This document shows positions 1 to 10,334 of a stretch of DNA of 64,000 nt, one piece after another. Under the pieces are notes generated by a model, which was given only the letters and a program-made list of their open reading frames with translations, was not told the DNA's origin and did no database searches. The position numbers and the translations under genes are program-made. Every line of letters begins with the position of its first letter. Position 1 is the stretch's first letter. Origin of the DNA: Diospyros lotus (taxonomy: Eukaryota > Streptophyta > Magnoliopsida > Ericales > Ebenaceae). The DNA is taken from positions 31,910,639 to 31,974,638 of the forward strand of contig NC_068346.1 of the NCBI RefSeq assembly GCF_014633365.1, given 5' to 3'.

Positions 1-689
1 CCTTAAATTCGAGAAAAAACATAAGAAAATACCTCGATTCGTCGTTTGAAGTCGCGGCTCCGGCGAGTTGCGCGTTTTCCGGCGAGCTCGATTCCCCCCT
101 CTTCGCTGCTCCGTTAGCCACCAAATTTAACAGAAACGATGCCCACGACTTGAAGATCAAAACCCTACTCACCAATCTCTCAAACTTTCTCCCAATCAAC
201 CGATCTAAGCCTCGAAATTTTCGGATGGATTGGGCAGTCTTGGAGCGGCTATTTATAGCCCATTTTCGACGTGCTTCGCTTCCCCATCAACGGCCACGCG
301 TCCCAGAGGCCATACCCCGATCATTTCGGCATTAAAAACCCTTCCTTTACCCCCAAGAAACAACTTGCAGGCGTGGCCATGCTCTGGCCGCGCATTGCTT
401 CTGCAAATCTGATTTTTATATATATATATATATACATATATATACACGATATACATACCTGCATATATACTTATATTTACATAAATTATGATTTCCTTTA
501 ATCATATTATAATTTCATTTAATCACATTAATCTTAAATCTTACTATTTTCATTTACATATTTATACATTTATTTACATTTCACATACATACTTAAACTA
601 ATCAAATTTAATTTAAATCAAATTAATTACATAAACTTAATATCATATAGACTAAATTAATTTATTCAAATATGACTTAGGGTATTACA
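1..689 (-). repeat. inverted Ty3/gypsy LTR fragment, outer copy
   Basis: Minus-strand copy of the first part of the LTR found at 7003-9033. Its LTR start (TGTAATACCCTAAG on the minus strand) is at 689. The minus strand has a TATA-like CTATAAATAG near 250-262 and the GC-rich segment with 'ccggcgag' phrases. Position 1 corresponds to about 842 in the neighbouring copy, so the rest lies outside the window. It is probably part of an element of the same family that inserted into the copy at 690-1582. The short reading frames here are not genes. Confidence 0.75.
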
Positions 690-1582
690 GCATGCGCCTT
701 TTTCCCACTCGCGGCGCGTGCAACCACGTGCCCACTTGGTTTGTCTTCTCCGGCAGCCCTCTCACCGCTGGCGATGATGCCGAGCCTCCAAGCTTCAAAA
801 GAAGCTTCCCCCATAATTTTGACCTCCCGAACTCGAATATAGCCTTAAAATCAAGAAAAAACAACACGAAGTACCTCAATTTATGCGATGAAGTCTCGGC
901 TCCGGCGAATGGCGTGATTTTTCGGCGAGCTTGGATCTCCTTCTTCACTGCTCCGTTGGCCATCGAAATTACCAGAAACGTTGCCCACGAAGCAAGGACT
1001 AAAACCCCACTCCTAAATCTCTCAAACACTCTCCCAATTGACCGATTTATACAATGAAATTTTTGGATGAATGGCCTTGCTCAAACTCGGCTATTTATAG
1101 CCAAAACCCAGCGTGTCTAGTCCCATCACAATCACCACGCGTCTGGGAAGCCACTCCGACAGTCACCTCTGCATTAAATGCCCCCATCTCCCTCATTTCT
1201 TGCTTGCAGGCGTGGCCAGAGCATGTCCGCGCACCTGCTCCAGATTTGCTGATTTTTTTTAATTATATATATACAGATATATACATATATTCATATACAT
1301 ATTTATATCATACATATATACATACGAATTTATACCTACCGTAATACAAAATCCCATTACAAAATTATAATATTTTTTACTATATGCCTTATATATATAT
1401 AGTAAGAAAATACTTATTATATAATTTCTAGGACTATAATTTCACACCATGATTTAGGTTAAATAAATCACATATAACTTTAATTTATACTTGCCCTATT
1501 GGTAATCACTTAAAAATTTCCAATAACTTCTTTAAGATCTCAAAACGCTAAATTTCGATTTACGATAACTAAGGGTATTACA
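690..1582 (-). repeat. inverted Ty3/gypsy LTR fragment, inner copy
   Basis: Reverse complement of the 5' part of the 7003-9033 LTR. The LTR start reads TGTAATACCCTTAG from 1582 on the minus strand. The far end (690) matches the GC-rich segment near 7720-7790, so this copy covers roughly 800-900 bp of the LTR. It abuts forward-oriented LTR sequence at 1583. The simplest reading is insertion of one family member into the LTR of another in the opposite direction. The outer TSD partner is outside the window. Confidence 0.75.
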
Positions 1583-2155
1583 ACTAGCACCGCTACTATA
1601 CCAAATGTGCCCTTATACACCCCGGCTTCGAAAGAGGTGGCCGTAAAAATCGTAAGTAGCATGAAAGGTGTAGTTGACACTTACGATGAGTAAGACATTG
1701 CATACACACATGATAAAGCATCTTGTACCTTACTTAGATGGTTCATTATCTAATTCAGGTTTTGCCCTTGAAATATTCAACGTTCTAGTCGGGACTTGTA
1801 GTGATGGTACGGAAGTCGAAGATGTGTAGTGATGCGAGTTGTCGAGTAATGAGCAAGTGTGCCATGTTATGTTGTAGTACGAATATTTCAAGTATTATGT
1901 ACATTTTAAATTATCTTTAGGAACTTATGTATCAACTTTGTAATAAGTGTCATGTTCAGTTATCTATGTATGAAATGCTATGATTAGGTTCGATTTTAGC
2001 TTCCATTTTATGAGATTTTAATTATCTTTAGTGTATAAATTATTTCGTCAAGCACTAGATAGGTCTAAAGGAATTTCGGGGTGAGGTAGCTTGGAAAAAA
2101 AAAAAATCCTAAATTCCCTAAGACATAATACGCCTTGAGTAGGTGGGGTGTTATA
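1583..2155 (+). repeat. left LTR (3' portion) of Ty3/gypsy element
   Basis: Collinear with 8463-9033 of the right LTR: the CTAGCACC start, the 'caccccggcttcgaaagaggtggccg' region and the 'cgccttgagtaggtgggg' end are shared. It ends in TGTTATA (right LTR ends TGTTACA) just before the primer-binding site. The first ~1.46 kb of this LTR is missing and replaced by the inverted copies to the left, so the element no longer has a normal 5' promoter on this side. Confidence 0.85.
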
Positions 2156-2157
2156 GT

Positions 2158-2170
2158 TGGTATCAGAGCT
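2158..2170 (+). other. primer-binding site (initiator Met-tRNA type)
   Basis: TGGTATCAGAGCT sits three bases after the LTR end. This is the usual plant LTR-retrotransposon PBS, complementary to the 3' end of initiator Met-tRNA. It fixes the left LTR boundary and the plus-strand orientation. Confidence 0.85.
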
Positions 2171-2384
2171 CAATTAAGTAGAGTACCTAGAAAGGAAAAC
2201 TTAGACTGAACGTTAGCACTTATATCGAGAATCTAAGAGGGTTAGAAGTACTAACTTGAGGTCAATTAGGGGTAGTAACGAGAGTTCTGATGACAGGATG
2301 GCAGGAAACTTCTCAGAACAGGTATTAGTCAATCATTGAGCACATCGTCTTGAGACCCGGAACCCGGAATCGAACGAAGGCATC

Positions 2385-2777
2385 ATGGAGCATCTGGTCC
2401 AAATAGAAGAAATCATCGACGACGTACCCCCGAGTTACCGACTTTGGCCTGACTTAGTCCAGTTTCAGATAAATATACTGGTTGGTGTTTTAGAAGGCGA
2501 TCTGCAAAATTTCGCTGATTGGGTCCGGCAGGGCGAGCAATTCCCAGAATTTCATTTTTATTGCGAGCGGATTCGCGAGCAACTGGTGGAGCTATATGAG
2601 CCGGTGTTAGTGGAGGAGTCTGACGAAAAAATGGGAGACCCAATTGAGGCGGAAGAAGAAGAAAAAATGGGAGACCCGATCGAGGCAGAAGATGAACACG
2701 ATGTACTCGTATTCTGGATCGAGAATAATCCTCTTGAGTTTGAGGAGACAAACTCCGAGGACGAGGAAGAGAACTAA
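2385..2777 (+). CDS. extra acidic ORF between PBS and gag
   Basis: 130 codons from ATG to TAA, undisturbed although every other gene of this element is broken. The N-terminal ~80 residues are mixed, with aromatic and leucine content (WPDLVQFQINILVGVLEGDL). The C-terminal third is strongly acidic and contains a 12-residue direct repeat beginning EKMGDPIEAEEE, encoded by a 36-bp DNA duplication (2625-2696). I recognise no domain. Extra ORFs upstream of gag are known in some plant Ty3/gypsy lineages, but I cannot assign this one. A good 3' splice site (TTCTCTTTCAG) lies just before the gag ATG, so this ORF and gag might be joined or alternated by splicing. That is inference. Confidence 0.5.
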   Translation: MEHLVQIEEIIDDVPPSYRLWPDLVQFQINILVGVLEGDLQNFADWVRQGEQFPEFHFYCERIREQLVELYEPVLVEESDEKMGDPIEAEEEEKMGDPIEAEDEHDVLVFWIENNPLEFEETNSEDEEEN

Positions 2778-3004
2778 GAGGTTAGGGACGACCTTGAGGG
2801 ACTACCGTACGAGTCCTAAGACGAAAAGAACGTCTGGATATGGAGGTCATTCGGACCAAAGTAGACCTAGCTAGAAATGCTCTAATTATCTGCATGACTT
2901 ATGTAGTGTGTTGCCTATGACATTTTGTAATCGGATGTATAATATCTGTAAAAATTAATGAATTAAGACCCTGTGAGCTAATCGAGAATATTATTCTCTT
3001 TCAG

Positions 3005-3974
3005 ATGGTGAACACTCAAAAGGGAGATAACGGTAGGACCTAGGGCACCCAATCAACGAGCTAGCAATGTAGAGGGAAACGCAAGTGGTAACCCGGAAGA
3101 CGACTCTAGTCAGGAGACTGGGAGCAATCGACTTGACCAAATAGAGCGAATAATGGGAAACATGGTGGGATTTATGCAAGGAACCCACTCCCGAGACGAC
3201 CATGCAGTTAACATGCTCGACCTCTACCGTCGACAGAACCCTCCCCTCTTTCAAGGGAAACTTGGCGTGGACCCTAGCGAAGGGGAATTCTGGATTAAAC
3301 AAACGGAGAAGCTGCTATACCACTTACATTGTGGAGAAGAGGAGAAAGTCAACTGTGCCACTTCTATGCTTCAAGACGAGGCAGACAGATGGTGGAAAGG
3401 AGTTAAACGAGCAATGACCCCTCGAGCTAGGGCACCATATGTCACCTGGGAGCGATTCAAAGAACTCTTCGACGAGAAGTACTTTCCTCTAAGTCTAAGA
3501 GTGAAGAAGGAGAGAGAATTTATAGAGTTAAGGCAAACTGGGGACATGACTGTAGCCCAGTACTAAGATGCTTTCAACCGATTGATCAGGTACATGCCCA
3601 TTTATGAAGGAGATGAAAAGATTAAAGCTCAAAAGTTCTTAGGGGGGCTAAATCTAAGGCCTCAGCGAGCCTTGAGTAGCGTAAGTACTCAGTCCTATGT
3701 AGAGATGGTGCTACAAGCTATCACAATTGAGGCTAACCTGAGCCAGATCGAAGCTATTCAGGTAGAAAGTCAGCAAACAAGTAATCACATAGCAAGTAAG
3801 AAGCTTGATCTTAAGAGGCCTAAATTCAATCTTAGTAATCCATGCACAAGATGCCAGAAGCAACACCCCGGAAGACTGTGTTGGCTAGGAACGAAAGGTT
3901 GCTACAGCTACCGAGAGGAAGGACATATCAATCAAAACTGTCCCAAGAAAGGAATCACTTGTTTTAATTGCTAA
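3005..3974 (+). pseudogene. gag: Ty3/gypsy Gag (broken)
   Basis: Start chosen at ATG 3005, right after a splice-acceptor-like TTCTCTTTCAG. The frame is lost by TAG at 3041, but the next frame is open from there (via ATG 3153) to a TAA at 3565, then again 3582-3974. The retrotransposon gag core includes LYRRQNPPLFQGKLG and DEADRWWKG. Downstream is a cysteine/histidine-rich nucleocapsid: CTRCQKQHPGRLC, then CYSYREEGHINQNC, in which the second knuckle cysteine has become Tyr. A further knuckle is interrupted by TAA right after CFNC. The C-x2-C...C knuckle pair is typical of chromovirus (Tekay/Del-like) Gag. Non-functional. Confidence 0.85.
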
Positions 3975-4124
3975 CAGACAGGACATTTTTCAAAGGACTG
4001 CCCCAAGCCACGGTAGATGAGTCAGCCTCAGGGATCGTCTGGAAATGCCAGGGTGCAGCAGAGAAGAGTATTTCATCTAACTCGGTAAGATACAGCAGAT
4101 GACCCAGTTATAATCAAAGGTACC

Positions 4125-4544
4125 ATGTCTACATTTGATATTCCTATGCATGTTTTGATAGATTCAGGAGTGAGTCATTCATTCATATCGCATGCATTTG
4201 CTGAAGTATTAGGAGAAAAATCAAAAAACTTGAACTGTCGTATGATCATGGAAACCCCGATGGGGAAGTCTCTAGAAATCTCTTCAAGATACAAAAATAG
4301 GAAGATTCAAATAGGAGAAGTTGAGTTCCTGGTAGATCTAATCCATCTGGAATTTCAAGATTTTGACGTGATTTTAGGAATGAACTTCCTAATCAAATAC
4401 AACGCTACATTGGACTGTAAAGTTAAAACAGTCAGTCTCAAGAGTGGAGACTCAAATGTCAAGTTTCGAGGGCAAAAGAGGGCAAGTGAAAGGAAGTGGA
4501 TCTCGGCTTTAAAGGTTGAGAAACTATTACGACAAGGGGCATAG
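4125..4544 (+). pseudogene. retropepsin-like aspartic protease domain
   Basis: Protease domain of the Ty3/gypsy polyprotein. The active-site segment reads LIDSGVSHSFIS (D-S-G triad present; the usual residue after G is Ala/Thr) and the flap/second-half region VILGMNFL is intact. It is followed by the linker to reverse transcriptase, where an in-frame stop and TAG/TTTAG changes occur near 4544-4665. Order PR before RT fits Ty3/gypsy. The protein would process Gag-Pol in the virus-like particle, but this copy is not continuous with gag. Confidence 0.8.
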
Positions 4545-4679
4545 GGATACTTAGCTTGTGTCCTAGGGAAAAGCATGGAACCATTGAACATCGAAAAAAT
4601 ACAAATTGTTAGAGAGTTCGAGAATGTGTTTCTCGAAGAATTGCCTGGATTGCCACTTTAGAGGGAGATCGAGTTTTCG

Positions 4680-5589
4680 ATCGAAATCGTACCGGAGTTA
4701 AGTCCGGTTTTCATACCCCCGTATAAAATGGCCCTTGCAGAATTAAAAGAATTAAATGTCCAACTTCAAGAGCTGTTGGACAAGGGGTTCATTAGGCCAG
4801 GCATGTCGCTATGGGGTGCGCCAGTGCTCTTTGTTAAGAAAAAGGATGTGAGTTTGAGAATGTGCATAGATTATCGGCAGTTGAACAAGATAACTGTCAA
4901 AAATAAGTACCTACCCCCCCAGAATAGAGGAGTTGTTTGACCAGTTACAACCAGCTAAAGTCTTCTCGAAGATTGATCTAAGATCAGGGTACTACCAATT
5001 GAGGATCAATGCAGAGGACATGTCTAAGACAGCTTTTCATTCTCGATATGGGCACTACGAATTTATGGTGATGCCGTTCGGGCTAACCAATGCCCCAACA
5101 ACTTTTATGGATACCATGAATCGAGTTTTCAGACCATTTTTGGACAAGTTCGTGATTGTGTTTATAGACGATATATTGATATACTCTCCCTCGGAAGAAA
5201 AACACGAGTCGCATTTAAGGGTGGTATTGCAAACGTTGCAAAAACATAAGATGTATGCTAAATTCTCGAAATGTGAATTTTGATTATACCAAGTGGCATT
5301 TTTAGGGCATGTTATATCAGTCGAAGGAATATCGGTCGACCTAGCAAAGATAGCGGTTGTGGAAAACTGGAAGCAATGTCAGTTTGTTACAGAAGTTAAG
5401 AGTTTCCTGGGATTAGCTGGGTATTATAGAAAATTCTTGGAAGGGTTTTCTAGGATCGCAATGCCTCTCACCAAGTTAACTCAGAAGGGGGTAAAGTTCG
5501 ATTGGAACGAGTGGTGCGAAAAAAGTTTTCAGACGCTTAAAAATAAACTCACAACTGCTCCAGTACTGGTTATGCCAAACGAATCATGA
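4680..5589 (+). pseudogene. pol: Ty3/gypsy reverse transcriptase domain (frameshifted)
   Basis: Motifs in order: [20 protein letters not shown] (fingers), [32 protein letters not shown], and the catalytic FIDDILIYS (the usual YVDD-type box as FIDD). The connection segment FLGHVISVEGISVD and SFLGLAGYYRKF follow. A frameshift occurs in a run of seven Cs near 4914-4920, moving the frame to 4933 onward, and a TGA lies at 5281-5283. The order of domains and the sequence type are Ty3/gypsy, not copia. Incapable of making an intact polymerase. Confidence 0.9.
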
Positions 5590-6963
5590 GGATTTAAGGT
5601 GCACACACCGACGCCTCAAGAAACAGTTTGGGATTTGTGCTAATGCAACACAATAAGGTCATTACCTTCGGATCCCGACAACTCAAGAACCACAAGCGGA
5701 ATTACCCAATCCATGATTTGGAGTTGGTAGTGGTAGTGTTTGCCTTAAAGATTTAGAGGCATTATTTATATGGTGGAAAGTTCGAAATTTTTACTGATCA
5801 CAGGAGCCTACAATATGTATTCTCGCAGAAAGAATTGAATATGAGGCAACGGAGATGGATGGAGTTGTTAAAAGATTATGACTGCACTATCCAATACTAT
5901 CCAGATAAAGCTAACGTTGTGGCTGATGCCTTGAGTATGAAAGAAACCACTTATGTGGCTGAAATGATGGTATCTGAGTGGAAGCTAGTTGAGCCTTTTA
6001 GTTTGACGACAATGGGAGTGGTTTCCCGAGGTAACACTGCCTACGCAGCCAGTCTCACTCTGCAACCAGAATTAATGTATCAAATACGACAGGCTTACTC
6101 AGAAGATTCCCAAATTAGGATGTGGATTGACGAGCAGGGACGAGCAAAAAGACCGAAATTTGAGGTAAGAGAAAGCATTTTTCGGTGTCAAGGAAGGATA
6201 TATGTACCCCGCGTGAGGGAATTAGGACAGGTAATTTTGGGAGAAGCCCACCGATCCAGATACTCGATACACCCTGGTGCCATTAAGATGTACAAAGACT
6301 TGAAGGCTGTGTATTGGTGGCCGGGAATGAAGAAAAGTGTGGCAAGGTACGTTAGTCAATGTGATATGTGCCAGAGAATCAAGATTGAGTATAAAAAATC
6401 GAGTAGAAGTTTATAGCCATTAGAAATCCCGGAATGGAAATGAGAACATATTATGATTGATTTCGTGACATGATTGCTAAGAAGTCCTAAAGGGAATGAT
6501 GCTATTTGGGTGATTGTTGACAGATTGTCTAAGTCTGCTCATTTTCTGGTTATGAAAGTAGGCCAACCAATTAGCAAGTTAGCTCAGCAGTATCTTAACG
6601 AGATTTTCCGATGATATAGTGGAAAGAATTGGACTAGTCGCTTATCGACTTGCTCTACCCCTGGCCTTATCAAACCTCCACGATGTATTTCATGTATCGC
6701 AACTCCATAAGCATGAGCCACATCCCTCTTAAGTAATGCCAACCGAAGCTGTCAAGGTTCAAGAAAGTCTTTCGTACTTCGAAAAATCGGTTAAAATTTT
6801 GGATCGTAGAGATCAAGTCCTCAGGAACAAGTCAATTCCCCTTGTGCAAGTTCTGTGGAAAAACCTGGTGAGTGAAGAGATAACTCGGGAGCGAGAAGAA
6901 GACATGAAGATTAATTTTCCCTACCTGTTTGAGGACCTTATAGTTAGAATAAGCGAAAAATGA
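5590..6963 (+). pseudogene. RNase H and integrase remnants with internal deletion
   Basis: RNase H: the catalytic-site segment HTDAS is recognisable near 5600-5625 and [10 protein letters not shown] and [10 protein letters not shown] further on. The integrase HHCC zinc module is present ([20 protein letters not shown] ... CDMCQRIK, ~6270-6385). The integrase core begins (DFVT, VDRLSKSAHFL) but after about 6612 the sequence jumps to the C-terminal region (LHDVFHVSQL, ~6675-6705), so most of the catalytic core is deleted. The tail (6736-6963) carries SILDRRDQVLRNKSIP-like and EREEDMKINFPYLFED sequence typical of the GPY/chromo end of plant chromoviruses. The element cannot integrate by itself. 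Confidence 0.85.
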
Positions 6964-6988
6964 TCAAATTTCGAGAACGAAATTTTTG

Positions 6989-7002
6989 TAAGGAGAGAAG
7001 AA
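6989..7002 (+). other. polypurine tract before right LTR
   Basis: Purine-rich TAAGGAGAGAAGAA lies immediately before the LTR start TGTAATAC at 7003, as expected for the plus-strand primer. Confidence 0.7.
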
Positions 7003-9033
7003 TGTAATACCCTAAGACATCATGAATCATAATCACAATTTTGGTATTTAGATCCTAGAAAAATTATTAGAATTTTAGTGTTATCAGTAAGTTTAATAGG
7101 GTAAGATATATTTATTTGTACTATAATTAAATTTATTTAGTTTAATCATAGTTAAATACATTGCATAAAATATATAGTTTAAAAATGGTTAAAAAATACC
7201 AAAAATTATTTATTGGGATTTTTTTTACTAATATAGGTATATTATATATGATATAGTTGTACGTATGTATATATGTATATTATATATATGTATATGTATG
7301 AATAAATGTATATTTAAAAAAAAAATCAGAAAATCAGCAAAAAATCGGAGCAAGCGCGCGGCCATGCTTTGGCCACTCCTGCAAACGACTATCAAAGGAG
7401 AGGGGGGCCATTAATGTTGAAATGGCCGTCGGGATAGCCTTCTAGGACACGTGGGTGCCGTGATAGGACAAGACACATCGAATTTTTGCTATAAATAGCT
7501 GAATTCGAGCGAGGCCCTTCATTAGAATTTTTTACTTCATAGATCGGGCGTTTGGGGTAGTGTTTGAGGGCTTGGTGAGTGGGGTTCTAATCCTTGTATC
7601 GTGGGCAAGGTCTCTGGAGCGTTTGGTGGCCAACGGAACAGCGGAGAAGGAGAATCAAGCCTCGCTGGAAAATTGCGACTTCATCGGAGCCGAGACTTCA
7701 AACGCAAAATCGATTTGGTCGCCGGAGAAGACGACCCAGTCGGGCGGATGGCTGCCCGCGCCCGCGAGTAGGAAGAAGGCGTGTGGCCTGCACGCGCCCG
7801 CTAGAAAAAAAAAAAAAAGAATAGAAAAGAAGAAAAATAAAAAGAAAATAGAAAAAAATTTTGCAAAAATTTTCAGAAAATCTAGAATTTCCTTTATGTC
7901 TTATTTTGTGAAAAACTTTTTGGAAAATGCTAGATTAATTATTTATTTAAGTAATTTTGCTATTATGGAAATAAGGAAAAAATAGGAATTTTATTTGAAA
8001 AATTTCAAGAAAATTCCAGAAGGCTAGAAATATTATTTAAAGAATATTAGTAAAGAGAAATTGAGTTATATGAAAGTTTAGATATTTATTATGAAATTTT
8101 GAGGAAATAAGACTTAGAAAATAAAGAGAAATTGTAGAAATTATGAGAAAATAATAAAATAATATTTTGGAATAAATTTAATGTTTTAGGAATCTTTGGG
8201 GCACGAGGATTGGGAAATAGCTCGTCTTTCAAGGACGACATGCTTTTCGAGAGAACTTAAATTGTGGACAGTAAGTGTACCGTTACAAGATTAGTACGGT
8301 TATAAATATTTATTTTTACACCCGATCTTCGGGAATGTTTCATCATATTGATATGCCCTGGTATGTATTCATGACTTACACTGCACACATGACATGCTAT
8401 GAAATGCATATGTATACGTTGATATTATTGATCACATGCATCGTCACCGTAGTGAGTACAAACTAGCACCGTTACTTTACCAAAGGTGCCCCCATACACC
8501 CCGGCTTCGAAAGAGGTGGCCGTAAAAATGGTAAGTAGCATAAAGGGTGCAGTTGATACCTACGATGAGTAAGACATTGCATACACACATGATAAAGCAT
8601 CTCGTACCTTAAATGGTTCTTCATCTAATTCGGATTTTGCCTTTAGAATATTCAACGTTCTAGTCGGGACTTGCAGTGATGGTACAGAAGTCGAAGATGT
8701 GTAGTGATGCGAGTTGTCGAGTAATGAGCAAGTGTGCCATGTTATGTTGTAGTACGAATATTTTATGTATTATGGTTTTAAATTATCTTTAGGAACTTAT
8801 GTATCAACTTGTAATAAGTGTCATGTTCAGTTATCTATATATGAAATGCTATGATCAGGTTCGATTTCAGCTTCCGCTTTATGAGATTTTAATTATCTCT
8901 AGTGAATAAATTATTTTATTTTGTCAAGCACTAGATAGGTCTAAGGGAATTTCGGGTTGAGGTAGCTTGGAATTTTTTTTTTTTTTCTAAATTCCTTAAG
9001 ACATAACACGCCTTGAGTAGGTGGGGTGTTACA
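7003..9033 (+). repeat. right LTR of Ty3/gypsy element
   Basis: About 2.03 kb, TGTAATACCC...GGGGTGTTACA. Contains the promoter-like TATAAATA at 7490-7497, a GC-rich transcribed segment with 'ccggagaagacgacc', then A-rich DNA to 8200, and the segment shared with 1583-2155. The short open frames at 7560-7985 are LTR sequence, not genes. The TSD cannot be checked because the left end is rearranged. Confidence 0.85.
7490..7497 (+). promoter_or_regulatory. LTR TATA box
   Basis: TATAAATA inside the right LTR. The equivalent box is visible in the inverted copies (minus strand near 250-262 and near 1092-1103). It marks the probable U3/R boundary about 30 bp downstream. Confidence 0.55.
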
Positions 9034-9980
9034 ACTCCAAAATTGAATCAATGAAGTATCAACACAATTCAAGATGATGCTTTCTAACTCTCCTATTGTA
9101 ATTAGGATTTGTGGAAGAAAATGGGTGGGGAAAGAGAGAATAGATGCTTGAATATATGGGGAAAGTGATGCGACTCTATCTCTCTAGTTTAGTAATTGTA
9201 GAGCCATTTGTTGCCAATGCATTGGTGTACTATTTCCATCCTCCGCATCAATGATGTCTTCTTTGCCTTTCCCCTTAAAAATTTATGTGTCTTCTCCTCC
9301 CATTTCCTTTCACTCCCGTCAATTTTTATTCCACCATTAATTCAATCTTTTCTTCCATTGCAACTTTTTTGTTATCACTATTAACTTGCTTCACCATACT
9401 ATTTTAGTTCCCATTGGAGACTCAATTGATTGATTCCCATTAAGCTACAACTCCTATGGAGTTTTTTCTAGTGAGCGTATTTGGGTTGTAGGATGCTAAC
9501 CCAATTTTGAGCTTTTATACCGACTGATGTCTTGTTTAATTTTTGAAGAAGGGCTCTTGGTTGGACAATTACAAGGATGGTTCATATTTACAGATCCAAT
9601 GTTACCCTTTCACGAGTATTGTGGTGGTTGGAAAACAGTCATTGGTGTATATTGTATTTTTTTGTTTCTTCCAAATGACTCTCTTTCTCAATTTGAAGAA
9701 AAACACATATATGTTAGCTACTGATGTACTGTAACATATTCTCTCTAGCAAAAATCTTCAAGGATTTTGGCAACCCATGATAAAGAATGGCTTTATCCTA
9801 CAATTTGTGCTCATAACCTTGGAGATTTTCAATAGAAGATTAAGTTTCTTGTTTTGAAACAAATTTGAAATTGAACGAATGAAGTATTTACCACAATGCA
9901 AGGCGAAAATCTTTAACTCTTCCTTTGTAATTAAGATTTGTTTAGAGTTTATTGAATGTAGAGCCCCTTATCATTAGTTT
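9034..9980. repeat. dispersed repeat 'R', first copy and start of second
   Basis: Unclassified non-coding repeat. Its segments reappear inverted at 33650-33931 and at 39940-40960 (for example the phrase 'acttgcttcaccatactattttag' region and 'tagaagattaagtttcttg'). Within this window it seems to be arranged as two similar units in direct orientation: the part beginning near 9045 is similar to the part beginning near 9880. I see no coding frame or terminal motif that would classify it. Small open frames near 9530-9730 are not conserved in the other copies. Confidence 0.55.
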
Positions 9981-10334
9981 TGTCATGACCCAAGAGGAAT
10001 TAGAGGGGCAATGCTGCCATTAATTACAATTGTTGGTTAGGAGATGCTATTCATTCTGTTAAAGTGCACATGGGTGCTGTTCTACAATATTCTATTACTT
10101 GAATAGCCTATAAATAGGTCATAGCATGTAAAGAAATGTATGCTAAAACAGTATAGTGAATTCATATTTTCTCTCCATATCTTCTCCCTCTCATTCTTCC
10201 TAGTTCTCTCTTATTTCTCTTGAATTCTGCTCTATATCACCTCTCAATTCTCCTCTGTTTCCCTACCAAATCCTTCCTAATTCCTTCATGGACCCTAGCT
10301 AAATCCTAGGGTCGTGACATTTGGTATTAGAGCC

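Noticed and set aside
7560..7985. 141-codon frame after the LTR TATA box
   Set aside because: Low-complexity Lys/Asn-rich tail encoded by A-rich LTR DNA; not conserved in the inverted LTR copies.
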